The notes: generated by a model from the sequence alone, not told the origin. Counted from the first letter of the stretch, positions 12,581 through 24,038 are shown. The stretch is DNA of 64,000 nucleotides from Anoplopoma fimbria (GCF_027596085.1 NC_072452.1:7651790-7715789), one strand, 5' to 3'. Made by a program: numbers and translations.

Positions 12581-12594
12581 GTTTCCATGGCAAC
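12581..12594 (+). promoter_or_regulatory. RFX X-box, near-palindromic
   Basis: GTTTCCATGGCAAC differs from the ideal palindrome GTTGCCATGGCAAC at one base and fits the RFX dimer pattern (two half sites, 2-bp spacer). It sits in unique sequence next to GGCGATGGAGGG. Confidence 0.5.
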
Positions 12595-13390
12595 CGGGAG
12601 ATTATTATTATTTTTGAAGCATCTTCTGGGTGTGCTTGTCTCGCAGCGCCCAGACCCCTGGTGATTTATCCCTCGCAGCTCCTGTAGCACACACCGAACC
12701 ATTAGGACACAGTGATAAGAGATGAGCATAGTTGGTGTGGGGAGATAGGAGAGAACACAGCATGCTCGGTGTCAAGTGAAATCCCATCTTTTTTTTCTTT
12801 TTCAGGATGGCCTGACTGCAGTGGCCTTGTGTTTCTTCATGATTTCGAGCTGTTAATAAAAGCCTCCACTGCCGGCAAAACTACACCAGCAACCACCAAT
12901 TTGGTGGAATGCACTAAATGTTATAATACGCCAAGGCAACGCTGGGAAAAGTTGCTGTCTTTTTCTTTTTTTTTTATGTCCCACGCCTACGCTGGCACTT
13001 TAGAAAACCCTGTTTATGAAAACTGTTTCTGTAGGCTGCCACTCAAGCGAGGCCAAATGGGTGTAATAAATGATAAACCCCCGTGGGAGTGGGATGAGAC
13101 GTTGGAAATCAACGGCACCGGCGGACACGTTTGAGTATCCTCCGGTTCCTTGCTCTGATTAGCTGCAGGGATTGTTTACAGCTGCGTAGGGGACTTTTTC
13201 CGTTACCACGGCACCCATGTCCAATTGTCTCTTAGAAACAGCAGCAGCAGCAGGAGTAGTGGCGGTAGTTGTTGTATCAGATGTGGCACGGAGTGGTCAA
13301 AATAGTAGTGGTTGTATATTGGTGGCAGCAGCCGCACCAGTCTTGTATAGTGCTATATTGATGAAGATTGGAGTGGAGTGCTCTCCCACA

Positions 13391-13449
13391 TCCTCCTCCT
13401 CCTCCTCCTCCCTCTACTCCTCACACACACAAACACACACACACACACA
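13391..13449. repeat. (TCC)n followed by interrupted (CA)n
   Basis: TCC run at 13,391-13,412, then CTCTACTCC, then CA at 13,422-13,449 broken once by AAAC. Confidence 0.93.
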
Positions 13450-14248
13450 TAACACAGGCCTATATTGGATTTCACGCTTGCTGCCCATTCACCAGACACT
13501 GCAGTGCATTCCTAACTGAGGGGGCCTGGAGGCAATACGGCTGCTTTATTTGTTTATAATGTTTAGGCTTCCCGCAAACGTCTCGCGCCGCAGTCCCCGA
13601 TAACTATGCACAGTTACATTTAGGCAATCGACTGGGCTCGTTCCGACATGAGCGGCCGCGACAGCTCAATTCATTTGGAATGGACTTGAAAAAAAGAAAA
13701 TCTAACTGCGTTGCCTAAGTGGGGGGAGGAAAACGGGGAGGAAGAGAGAAGTAAGGATGTGGGGTTGACGGCGTAATTCAAAAAAGGGAGATACGCTGAT
13801 GTACCTCAATAAGGAAAGATGACAGGGAGAGTTCTTCTCCTGTCTTTGCCCCAATCAAATATGAATGGCAGATAAAATATAGATGCCCCCCCCCCCCATT
13901 CTGTCTCCAAGTGTATCCCCACAGACCCCTGACACATCTATGTGTGTATCCTTCTGGCTACAACAGCTCCACATAAAAATCCATAAAGAGCCAACTGCCA
14001 ACTTCCACAACTCGGGTTCCATTAAGAGATATGATTACATCCGAGACAAATTCCCTGGAAACACTCGCCCTGGAGTGAAACTCTAATTTACTGAGCTGAT
14101 GACAGACGGTGACGCGCGGGTGACAGCGCAGGAGAAATCAAGTTAGCGGTGTTGCAGTGGGTTGTCTCAGGGATGACACACTAAAAAAAAAAAGAATGAC
14201 GGCGTCTGGTGAGCGAACTGGTGTGAGTCATGTCACGGCGGTGTGGGA

Positions 14249-14311
14249 GTGTGTGTGTGTGTGTGCGACTAGCCTGATTCATCGCTCTGTGTGTGTGTGT
14301 GTGTGTGTGTG
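14249..14311. repeat. two GT tracts 22 bp apart
   Basis: GT at 14,249-14,265 and TG at 14,288-14,311, separated by a unique GCGACTAGCCTGATTC-containing spacer. Confidence 0.95.
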
Positions 14312-14426
14312 AGAATCTCCCGTCTTCACTAGCCTACTCCTTGTCCTCTGCCAGCTGCTCAGCTTCTCACTCCATTTGCTCCAGACTTCATACACATCTG
14401 CCCACAAAGTCCATCCATCTCTCTCT

Positions 14427-14430
<4 letters not shown>

Positions 14431-14495
<65 letters not shown>

Positions 14496-14508
14496 CACAC
14501 ACACACAC
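14431..14508. repeat. (CA)38 microsatellite
   Basis: 78 bp with a single GC interruption at about 14,495. It lies about 120 bp after two GT tracts, so CA and GT orientations face each other and could pair as a hairpin when single-stranded. Confidence 0.98.
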
Positions 14509-14889
14509 TATCAATGTAGTCATGATACTACACACAAGCCATTGGCTGAGGCACAGCGGAGCATTCGGCGAGCTGCGTCACTTGGCTCCTAAACACTTAT
14601 GGGCGGCTAGTGACAGGGACAAACTGAACAGCGGCGGCCCCGCGTCAACCAAGGTCGGCTGCAAATAAAAAACAAAAAGCATCTACCTCTTCTCCCTAAT
14701 TTCTTTCGCCTTTTCTCCGGAGAGCCCGCCGCACACCCTCCCCGCGTGTGAAACGGAACGTCCTTGCAAACTTTAAGCGGGTCTCAGAAATTCCTTTTCT
14801 ACGTGGTTGTAGCAAATAAAGAATCTGAAGCCTCCCAAAGGCTCCTGTGAAGTGAAGGATGAAAGCCAGTGAGCGGGAGAGTGGGTAGA

Positions 14890-14999
14890 GAGCTGGAGAG
14901 AGAGAGAGAGGGGGGGGGGTTGATGCAGTCTCTTGAGTGAGGGGAAGGGAGGGAGAAAGAGAGAGGGAGGGAGAGAGACGGAGAGAGGAAATGCAAGGA
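14890..14999. repeat. purine-rich GA/GGGA tract
   Basis: Nearly all A/G over about 110 bp, including a (GA)n run ending in G9-10 (14,911-14,919) and GGGA repeats. Purine mirror tracts like this can form triplex DNA. Confidence 0.85.
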
Positions 15000-15863
15000 G
15001 AAAAAGTGTCCTTTGAAAAAAAAAAAAATAGCTTATTGATGCAACCATTTCCTCCTTAACCTCAAACGGCAAGTTTCTGAGCCAAAAGGGGGCAGAAACC
15101 AGGGAGTGTTCTTGAAAAAGAAGAGGGAGAAAAAGGCATCCATCCCTCTGCCTTTTGCTCCCACCCCCCAGCTTCCTCCCCCTTTTACTTCAGGCCCACT
15201 GAGCGCGAGCATCTCTCAGAGAAATGACAGTTCTTCTACAGGAATTTGGTTCTGTAATTAACCTGCTCATTTGCTAATTTGACTGTAATCAAGCCTCTCA
15301 TCTCTCCCAGCGGGGGAGCTGGAGCTCTTTGAGCAGACAAGGCGGGAGACAGTAGCGGTGAGCTCAGTGATGAGTTGCATCGAGAGCCTCCTCTCCTTAA
15401 CTTCACCTTCCCAAAAAAAAGAAAAAAGAGAAAGAAGATAAAAAGAGACTGCCTGCTCACAGGAATGAGCACACAAGTTCAGGTGAAATGCAAAGCGGAG
15501 GCAGACACATATGGCGTGGTGTAAAAAACGGAAGGACGAGGCTTTCCTCGGGGCTGCTCATGCTGTTAGGCGCACACACGTTTCAAGAAAAAAATAAAGA
15601 AAAAGGGAGGCACAGGTATTCTCCGTTCATTCTCAATTCAGACCCAAACGATCCATCTGACGTTTTACATCTGTCAGGACGGAAACGTGGGTCCCTTTCT
15701 GCTCCCGGAATCATCACAATCCAGTGTGCCTCTTTTGATTCCCTCTTTATCGCACTCTTTTTTATTCTCGCTCTTCCGCTGAGCCCCGCGTCTGCATCTC
15801 CTCTCACTCGTTCGCATTCAAACGCGGGCGACAGACTCTCTGCGCCGAGTGGGATTCTATACC

Positions 15864-15878
15864 GTTGCCAATGGCAAC
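15864..15878. promoter_or_regulatory. palindromic RFX X-box
   Basis: GTTGCCAATGGCAAC is a perfect inverted repeat (7 bp arms, central A) and fits the RFX dimer consensus with a 3-bp spacer between GTTGCC and GGCAAC. It lies in unique DNA 55 bp before a second perfect palindrome. Confidence 0.55.
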
Positions 15879-15933
15879 AGAAGCGCTGGGGGTAACGGCG
15901 TCAGACCGGGCTATTAGTTTTTATGTGAACTTC

Positions 15934-15945
15934 ATTGTTAACAAT
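15934..15945. promoter_or_regulatory. 12-bp perfect palindrome, SOX/HNF1-like
   Basis: ATTGTTAACAAT reads the same on both strands. It can be read as two abutting SOX cores (ATTGTT/AACAAT) or as an HNF1-like GTTAAC core. Unique flanks include TATGTGAACTTC and TATGAGAAGAG. Confidence 0.45.
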
Positions 15946-17977
15946 TATGAGAAGAGCGAGAGAGACAAACATTTACATGTCGCCTGTTAATCCTTTGGTG
16001 GCACTGATTGAGACACTTTGGCCAGAGTAACCTGTTCAGCCTCAAGTCGACCTCAGATTCTGATTGGCCGGCGGCTCGGCTGCCTCAGCCCACAGAAAAT
16101 CTGTTCATTGGATTGGTTCAGTGTCATGGCTCCAAGAAATTGCTGATTGCATCAGACAGCTCAGATGCAATTATTATCTATTTAAAAATAAATGATAAGA
16201 AGAAAATAATATATGCAGTAGGCACTGAACTTTCAAAGGCCTGTTTGCATCATAATTAAAGATTCACGGGGGAATATTTATATATTATTGTGATTTATGG
16301 TGAAACAGTGTGTCATTTCTTAACCGTCACGTAAGTGTGACTGATGTGATAAAAGAAAGTAGCAGTTTTATCCAATTAGGTGCTCATATATGCTACACAA
16401 ACTTTAAGAACCAACATACTTGAATATAATACTTTGATCAAATTGTATAATTCTTTGCTGGTCTATTTAATTGGCACAAGTACAGCCAGAGGGAGGCAGT
16501 CAGAGACGAGGAGGAAGTTATTTAAGAACAGAGAGGCTCTGACTCAAACGGTCGGTTTCGACAGGATGAAAAAAGAAAATCTCTTTGACGTATCGACTGC
16601 GACTGAAGAAGTTCTCCCCGTCCCGGCTTTCCCTCTGTCATGCTCTTTATGTATAATAGTTTTTTATATATAATTCAGAGGCCAACCGCCACGCCGACTC
16701 AATCTCAGTTGCTTCTTTTGCTCCTTTCCATCATCCTCTTCTCCCTTTTTTCTTTTCTTTTTTCAACCACTGATCTGTGGTTACTCTCCAGATGACACCA
16801 CAGCAGGTGTTGTGATTGGAGGGGATCAGCTTGTCTCGAAACGAATGAGATGCCCTGTGAGGTGTCCAGGAACGACAATAATCCCTTAATGAGACTGGTG
16901 CACTGACAAAAAAAAGGTGGCGCTCAGGCACATACAAACACAGAGACACAACATGTGCTACTGTCACATTATCAGAACTTGTTAACCTCCACTCGACGGG
17001 TGGCGAGCTACCTTAGCAAAAGGGAACGGCGTTTACCAAAGGACACAAAAGAATCAGCCCACGGAGGAGACAAGGCAAGGATGCATCCTGTGGACTAATG
17101 ACTGGGGCATTCTGCCGCGTCGTGTGAGGCATCTGCATGCAGTTGCCATCTCGACACGAAATGGGAAACGGGCACAAAAGTAAAGTGGTCGGTTGGCATG
17201 ACGACAGCGGCCGAGTCAGAGTCAAAAGAGCTACTGGGCCCAATTATGAATGTCTGGTCGAATGTGCATGTGAGCGCGCACACGCACACCCACGCAGATC
17301 TGACGTGCAAGCGGGTGACATTCCCCCCACACAGATAGTCGAGTCATAAAGGTGAGCAAAAGATGTGTCTCTCCAAAAATAACACTTTTTTTTGGGGTAT
17401 CTAGGTCCTACAATGCATCTTACCTGACGACCACCATCTGGTTTTTCTGTCCGATTACAACCCCTGGAAGCACCCTCACATTTTTTTTTCTATAATAACT
17501 AAGAAAGGCTGTCTCAGTGAAATTCATTTAGCTGCCTCCGACGGAAAATAAAGGAGCACAAAAAAAGGATCCACTAAAACTTTTACTGCTTTTATTTTCG
17601 CTTAAATCTTCGCTAGTTGCCAGCAGAAGTTGCTTGTGGGCCCCGTGGCTTCGCCGTTCTCTTTCTGCTTTCTTTACACTATACAGAGACATAACTCGCC
17701 TACTCTTCAAAAGGCTGAGCCGCATCAGGGCCGCATAAAAAATTCCCTGATGAAGCAGGATCCAAATGAGCTGCGTGTTGCAGTGGAGAAAGAAGTCAAT
17801 AAAAAGTGGATGGATTTTCAACTGGGGAATAATTATGTTGTTTTTTTTGGGTGGGATGATGTTTACTGCAGTATTCCTGCACATGTTTGTATCCTCTCTA
17901 CCTGTGTGTATCAATACGCTTTTACAGACGATGGTGGAGCTCAATAATCAGCAACAACTGTGTATACACAGCGGGGC

Positions 17978-17979
<2 letters not shown>

Positions 17980-18018
<39 letters not shown>
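17980..18018. repeat. (GT)19 microsatellite
   Basis: Perfect 39-bp GT run between GGGGCCC and GCGTGCAAGG. Confidence 0.97.
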
Positions 18019-18022
<4 letters not shown>

Positions 18023-18164
18023 CAAGGAGAAACAATTTCTAGATGTGCTCACAGCTTCCGCCCAGCAGCCCTCCACCTCCCAACCCCTCCAGGCATGGCC
18101 AGAGGGGAGAGGGGATGGAAGACAGAACACACACTCCTGTGGGATTACGACTATTTTTAGATAA

Positions 18165-18176
18165 GCGCCCCCTGGC
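18165..18176 (-). promoter_or_regulatory. CTCF-like core
   Basis: GCGCCCCCTGGC; the reverse complement GCCAGGGGGCGC fits the CTCF core (CCASYAGRGGGCGC type). Motif facing is toward lower coordinates. Motif only; occupancy unknown. Confidence 0.35.
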
Positions 18177-18669
18177 TGCGCCGGAGCGCTTACATGTACC
18201 TGTGACTAATCTGCAACACATGCATACAGAACAAGCGCCACGCGCCCACAGACTCAGCGTGACTGCATGCACACGGGCTTGCCCATGCATGCTAATGAAA
18301 AGGATGACAATCGCTGCATGTTTTGCATCATTTGTAATGATATCAAGGTATATGGTGAGCTCCTCTTTCTGAAATAGGACTTCGTACACACGCGAAGCCC
18401 GCGTTGCTGGGCTTTTAGGGCCCCGTGACCCCCCTCACCCCAAGACAAACCGCAGTCGCCACAGCAGCGGTGTCGCCACCTAACCCTTCCCCTCCGCTCT
18501 CACCTCTACAGACGGAGAGGTCCCGTCTAAGTTTCAAACCCTGTAAAATATTCATCAGCGCCGAAAAAAGGAAAACTTTTAATATACATGAAACTAAACC
18601 CCGCCGCCTTTGTTGGTGCTCCCTATCTTTTGCTCTCTCTCTTTTCTCTCCTTCCTCCCTCTCTGTGGT

Positions 18670-18800
18670 TCTCATGAATAATGAAGGCCTTTAGAATCCA
18701 GTGGCTCAGATTGTCCCTGCAGTCGGATACAGCTCTCCTGTATTGATCAAATAAGGCTCCTTAAATAATTAACCGAGGCCTTTGTCATGCAAATGAGTGG
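18670..18800. promoter_or_regulatory. candidate enhancer with SOX-POU composite site
   Basis: CTTTGTCATGCAAAT at 18,780-18,794 matches the full SOX2-POU5F1-type composite CWTTGTNATGCAAAT at every fixed base. Upstream within 130 bp are TTGATCAAATAAGG and TTAAATAATTAACC (homeodomain/TCF-like cores) in unique sequence. The motif is seen directly; enhancer function is inferred. POU/SOX pairs of any subclass (neural or early embryonic) could use it. Confidence 0.45.
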
Positions 18801-19828
18801 CCGCGGCTAGCGAGTGTGTCTCTGCGCGCTGGTGTGGCCGCGAGTTCAAAACATTGGGAGTTGCAGAGGGTTCGTGTCGGGGCCTGCAAACGTGTTGCAC
18901 CTCACTGAACAAGCTTGTAAAAGTACATCCTGGTGTGAGGGTGCAATTGCAGCCACATGCATTCTCAAATCGATTAAATCAATTACTCATTCAACTGTTC
19001 TGCCCCAATATCCCTTTACTTTCCTCTTCTGTATCTCACCCTTTTCTTCATAAACCTCCCCTGTCATTTCAAACCTCACTTTTTTTTCCGTAATGGAGAT
19101 GATAAACGGTAGCAGCGAGGAAGCATGAGATAAAGCAGCAAGGACAGAAGGAGAACAGGAAAAAAACAAAACATAATTTATACCTGCATCCTTGCTGAGC
19201 ATCCAGTTTACCGAGAGTTTACAAACTGTGCGAGAAAGGAGATGAGATAGCTTTCGCTCACTGTGCTTCTCATTCATCCCCACTCTTCAATAGTTCTGGC
19301 AGCATACAGGCGCTCTCGGAAAGGGAACCTGCCATGCGACTTTGTGTCTTTCTTCCAAGGACGGGCTCTTTGTAATGCAACAGTTCTTTGTGACAAACAG
19401 CTCATTTTCATTCAACCCTCATTTCTTTTTTTTTTGTTTTCCCCAGTTCTGTGACTTCTGTGTGATATGTGTGGGTGTCTCTTCTCTAGTTACCTTTTAA
19501 AGTTGTTTTTTTGTCTTTGAAATAGATGCAAAGTTTTTTCTATAACACGTGGGACAGTCTTTCCTGGGACCGGCCAGCCAGCGTGCATTGTGATAAATCA
19601 CTGGGGGTTTGGTGCGTTTGATTCTCACCTAACGTTCCTCTGAGAGGCAGCAAAGACAAAAAGACATTAACTTGATTGGATGATAAAGCTAGTTTGGAGA
19701 TGTTGGCTAACACTTGATGTATTGGGGTAAATCAACAATGACATCTTTGATCTTTGGTAATGACATGCAAATATATTTTTTTCTTCTTGTGTAGTATTGT
19801 CTGAGAAGCACCTTACATACAGAGGTTG

Positions 19829-20080
19829 TCTACCTATGGGTCGGGACCCCACAAGGGGACAGAAGATGAATCTAAGGGGTCGCGAGTTGATTGGCGGGGC
19901 AGCAAAACAAATAGCATCATCAGACTCAGCTGTGTTTAGTGCTGATTAGCAATCGGAAGCATGCAAACACTTTTGTGAACTTTTGTTTACAAGATTACAC
20001 CTTGTAAACATAAGCATCTTAGCATTATTACTGTGAACATGTTAGCATGCTGCCATTAGCATCAACTCAGCATCAGTCAA
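19829..20080 (+). mobile_element. composite of two dispersed teleost repeat relics
   Basis: 19,829-19,896 (GGTCGGGACCCC...AGGGGTCGCGAGTTGATTGG) and 19,926-20,078 (CAGCTGTGTTTAGTGCTGAT...ATGTTAGCATGCTGCCATTA) recall two common fish repeat texts, 'GGGTCAGGACCCC...AGGGGTCGCGAGATGATT' and 'TTTAGTGCTAATTAGCAAATGTTAGCATGCT'. Both are decayed and non-coding. They may be parts of a single element. Confidence 0.55.
19984..20010. promoter_or_regulatory. inverted forkhead sites
   Basis: TGTTTACAAG (19,984-19,993) and CTTGTAAACA (20,001-20,010) are exact 10-bp inverted arms around ATTACAC. Each arm contains a consensus forkhead site (TGTTTAC / GTAAACA). The pair lies inside the repeat relic above. Confidence 0.5.
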
Positions 20081-21095
20081 TGTGTGAAAGTTACTTGTAT
20101 GTCATTCTATTTAAAAGAAAAAAGGTTGAGTTAGGCTAACTAGGTTACATATTCACTAACGTTAACATCCAAATTATTTTCATAGTCATGTTGTTACAGT
20201 CTCAATTGTCATTATAACCATTGTCATCCTCACTGGCGACAAGCTATTCGACACAGGCGCTTTTTTTGCATCATTACTGGGAAAAGTGTAGGGAGGAATG
20301 TTTTTCTCCCATTTGCATCCATTTGAAATGACCAGTTTGTTAACTTATGGAGAAATAGAACAAGCAGTTTCTTTGAACAACTGCGCTCTCATTTTAGTGG
20401 AGTGTCTCGTAGGAAATTACGAACGCGCGCTCAACTTCATATTAAGCAAAAGTGATTGAGCAAAAGACCATATTTGTCCTGTTCACTTCTGATAAGCAAC
20501 ATTGTTTGTTGAAAAAAAAATCTTTAAAAGATGGTGTCGCTTGTTTAAAGTTCAATTTAGTTTTACTGGTATAACTGGAGAGCAACCTTGGCTGATAATT
20601 ACTGAATTAGGCACAAGAAGTGATAAGGTATTTAGAGGAGGCTTAACAAAAGTTCCTGCTCGCTAAGATGAATTGTTTGGTTTGATTAAAATAATACATA
20701 TCTTGAACAAGCTGCCCAGCTCTGTGTCTCATTTTCTCCCTTGTTTGCTAGTAGAACTTTAATTAAGGACCCCTGACTCGTTGTTACCGGATGCATTCTT
20801 TAAGATGTATTTTTGTCATCATCAACCTTCCCACTGGGAATAGATGGCATTGAGATGCCCTTGTGCCGGGGGTCACATGAATACTACTGGAGCTTTTGTG
20901 TTTATCTCCCTATTCTCAAGTGTACTTTTGTATTCCTGCAATAATGTGAATTCCCATTAACAATTTAGCCCTGCACAGGCGGTTACTAAATTTGGAGAGC
21001 TTAAAAGGAGCTTTACAACCCAAGATACAGTAAGGCTGCACGACAACCTGTAGCACAACTTTGGCTGCTATATCTCTTCAACTAATTTATAATTT

Positions 21096-21105
21096 CCATG
21101 GCAAC
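21096..21105 (+). promoter_or_regulatory. RFX X-box-like site
   Basis: ATTTCCATGGCAAC at 21,092-21,105 keeps the strong half CCATGGCAAC and part of the left half, in AT-rich unique DNA. Confidence 0.42.
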
Positions 21106-21424
21106 TAGGCGGCATGTACTCTTTTATTCCTTTCTTTCCATCATTATGCTAATTAAGACCAACTCATAAGGATCACACCAATAATTGCTCTTTTCTCTAA
21201 GTTCTCCTCTCTTCCCCCCCTCTGTGCTTTACTCTACTCATTTAACCACGGTGATCAGAGAGTGAGGCGCACAAAAACACAGTTTTAACCCCGATCCCAT
21301 TGATGTACTGTTCACGTTGAACGGTGCTAAAAGCTTATTTCATAGCAAATTAAATGTTAATTTTAACCTGCATATCTAAGCACCAATTTGCAAATTTTTT
21401 TTGGTGCCAATATACACACGTGGC

Positions 21425-21453
<29 letters not shown>
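21425..21453. repeat. (TG)14 microsatellite
   Basis: Perfect 29-bp TG run. A second short GTGTGTGT patch follows at about 21,465. Confidence 0.96.
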
Positions 21454-21455
<2 letters not shown>

Positions 21456-22294
21456 TGTACTTGAGTGTGTGTAAATGTGCTGTGTGCGCCCGTTTGAGTG
21501 CCTGCGAGCGTACGTGCCGACATGCCTGTGTCCTAAATGTTCATGTGTGTTGCGGGGGATATTAAGCAAACACAACTCCCCGTGAACTCTTTGCAATCCT
21601 CACAGGGCAACTTTGGGAGCAACAGAAGTGTTGCCTCAGCACTCCACTTTGATCAGTAGACGCCGTTTTATTGCCACATCCCCCCTTTTTTTCTTTTTTT
21701 CCATGTGCTGCTGGGAACAATGCCACGTTATGTTGGTTCTTAATCTCCACGTACACCTCTACTTAGCTTTGGTCATGCAAATCTGTAATCAGAGAGACTG
21801 AAAGGAAATAACTGAACATTTAATGTGTGTTTTTTTGTCTCAAGGCCGAGCAAGCCTCCTGGCAGTTTCTCTTTCTCTCTCTCCCCCTTCTGAAAGATGG
21901 AGGAGGAGAGGAGGGAGATTGCTACGGCGAAGGAATGATGGCGGATGGGAAAAGAGAGACATAAGATCTCTGTGAAGGAACTCACTTATTTTCTTTTTTT
22001 TTTACCTCTCTACCAAAAAGCCTGTGTTTCTCAGCCTTTCCCCCTTCTGACTCCCCAGCCCACGAATGATCCAAATAGCTTGACAACATTTGCAAATTAC
22101 ATAAAATTGGAATGGAAAGGGGCAGTTGACATTTGCGTAGATTTTTTGGTCAATAAGCGTCGTCACCCCCAGACGCCCCGTGTTTAACAGTGGCAGACCT
22201 TGATTTAATTACTGCTCTAGATCCACATCTATCCACTGTCACTCACGCACCACCACACAAATGCCAAAGAGGCAGGGGAAGCCTGATTGTGGAA

Positions 22295-22324
22295 GGGGTG
22301 GGGGTGGGGGGTGGGGGGGTTGGG
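22295..22324 (+). other. strong G-quadruplex motif (stepwise G runs)
   Basis: Runs of four, five, six and seven G are each separated by a single T, then TT and GGG. Single-nucleotide loops between long G runs predict a very stable parallel quadruplex on the + strand. No promoter is evident beside it. Confidence 0.85.
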
Positions 22325-22790
22325 ATTGGAAATGCCACCTTCTGTGTCTTCTTCACAATTACAAAACACCAGACCGATGCATGAAAAGATGACAGAAAAC
22401 TGTAAAAGAATTTACCCCATGTATAATTATGCAAAATCAACCAAGTATCTGATAATTAAACACGTCAGTGAATTATCCTCATTTCTCAGGTTATTTTGCA
22501 GCTGCTGTTTTAAAAAAAATCTTTCATATAGTTCAAATTAACACTGGGTACTATTAGGGCGCTAATCATATCTCATTTCCTCGTGTCCATCTTCCATTCG
22601 CTCACATATGGCTCTTTGTTTACAGTTCTTTATAATGTCTGTGTTTTAACATTGAAGCCCTGACTATGTTTGCTCACTGAATCAGCTCTGCTCTCCTCTC
22701 TGTTTGCAACTCACGCATGCCTACAGGGACCAACAGCATTCATTCCCCACAGCTATTCTTAACATGCTCACTTGCTGGCTTTAGTACACA

Positions 22791-22809
22791 AACACACACA
22801 CACACACAC

Positions 22810-22902
<93 letters not shown>

Positions 22903-22903
22903 G
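22791..22903. repeat. (CA)49 microsatellite joined to (GA)7
   Basis: 99 bp of CA with one phase break (an extra A at about 22,810-22,811), then a (GA) run to 22,903. The longest CA tract in the window. Confidence 0.98.
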
Positions 22904-24032
22904 GAGAAGTCGGGCCTTGCTAGGGGAAGGCAGGCAAACTCACTTTCGCCCAGCGCAGCGACATCTCCCCAGGACAGGAAAAGTAAATGAACAAGAGTGA
23001 TTTGTGTGTAAGCGTGGAACCGAACACACAATGTGTTTCGCCGTAAAGCTTTTCTGTCAGCTCTGAAGGCTCCGAGAGCGCACGGCCCATACAAATAGGC
23101 TGCCCCGGGGCCTGCTTCCTCTAATACGCCACAACTATCTGCAACAGATGACAGAACTGGGGGAGGGAGGGAGGGAAGGGGGAGGGTCACACGGAGAAAG
23201 AAGCAACAAAAAAAGCTAGATCAGCCCTAACACAGGGAGACAGAAGGCTGGCTGGGGGTAGAGAGAGCGTGCGACTCCGAGGGACCGGCACACAGACGTA
23301 CAGGGAACAGGTCTGCAAAAGCATTAGAATAAATAATGCGACGAGCACAAAATGAGACAAACAGACCAGAAGAATTCGAGAGTTTAGATGAAAGGAACTG
23401 GAATTATATACAATGTAAAGGCAGCGCTGAGAGATCACTTGTGCTGTAATCAGTCTGTGCATTACAGGTTGCTGAGACTCGCGGTGTGGGTGTATTTAAT
23501 AATGATATGTTGTGAGAGGCAGAAAGCCAGCCGAGATGGAGCGACTAAGAAGGAGAGAGATGGAGGCCAGAAGAGATCCGGATATATATGATTGACAGAG
23601 CGAGATGGAGAGATAGATAAGGAAGAAAGGAAGAGATGGAGAAAGGAGGCAGACAAGAGGGAGGCCGAGCTATGACAACCTTTAATACAACTCAGCATGG
23701 CCCCTCAATGTAAAGCTGAAATGCCAAAGTGACTGAACATGTGGCTGTTTGTGTGGCAAAATATCATCCAAAACCTGACAATGGAAAGAGATTTGATCTT
23801 CTGTTTTGCCCAAAAAGTCACAGTTTATTGATCTCTTTTCAGCCTCCTCTGTTTGACTCACTAAATGAGCTCCATCTAGTCTTATTTAAACCAAACATTA
23901 TGTCATTTCGGACCAAGATTTCTATCAGAAGTCTGTAAAACACTTGAAAAAACGCCAGTCTAATTTCAGAGGAAACAAAATAATATTCAAAAGACGAGCC
24001 CTGTGCGAGTCACATGCTGGTATAAACCATGT

Positions 24033-24038
<6 letters not shown>
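22904..24038. other. gene-free DNA, purine-rich in 23,150-23,190 and 23,515-23,670
   Basis: GGGA-rich at 23,160-23,186 and a 150-bp GA-rich stretch around AGATGGAGAGATAGATAAGG. No exon; frames are short and low-complexity. Confidence 0.65.

Larger units (their letters stand above)
10654..14248. other. gene-free DNA with a CpG-richer patch
   Basis: 11,160-11,590 has more CpG than its surroundings and is unique, but has no clear TSS signals. 12,700-13,130 has a 140-codon open frame that looks like chance (no domain, spans poly-T). C12 at 13,886-13,897. 11,880-12,010 is AT-rich. No exon supported. Confidence 0.6.
15000..17979. other. gene-free DNA with one regulatory-looking patch
   Basis: A10-12 run near 15,017. 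15,780-15,960 is unique and carries the two palindromes annotated separately. 16,140-16,480 is AT-rich and featureless. Reading frames up to 138 codons lack recognisable domains or splice signals. Confidence 0.62.
18019..19828. other. gene-free DNA containing an enhancer candidate
   Basis: 18,020-18,560 is GC-richer with a CTCF-like site. 18,660-18,800 is unique with a SOX-POU site. 18,990-19,200 is pyrimidine- and then A-rich. An octamer ATGCAAAT is at 19,765-19,772. No exon. Confidence 0.6.
20081..22790. other. gene-free, AT-rich unique DNA
   Basis: Octamers ATTTGCAT (20,311-20,318) and ATGCAAAT (21,775-21,782), an X-box at 21,096 and a G-staircase at 22,295 are the only notable items. 20,440-21,360 is AT-rich unique sequence with few simple repeats, a good place to test for cross-species conservation. 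Confidence 0.6.

Noticed and set aside
12712..13134. 140-codon + strand frame
   Set aside because: Spans poly-T patches and has no recognisable motif; its length is within chance for GC-balanced DNA.
22717..23190. His-Thr and Cys-Val repeat proteins on both strands
   Set aside because: They are simply CA/GT microsatellites translated. The same artefact recurs at 1.9, 3.0, 8.3, 11.0, 14.4, 43.7, 46.8, 47.7, 52.6 and 61.6 kb.
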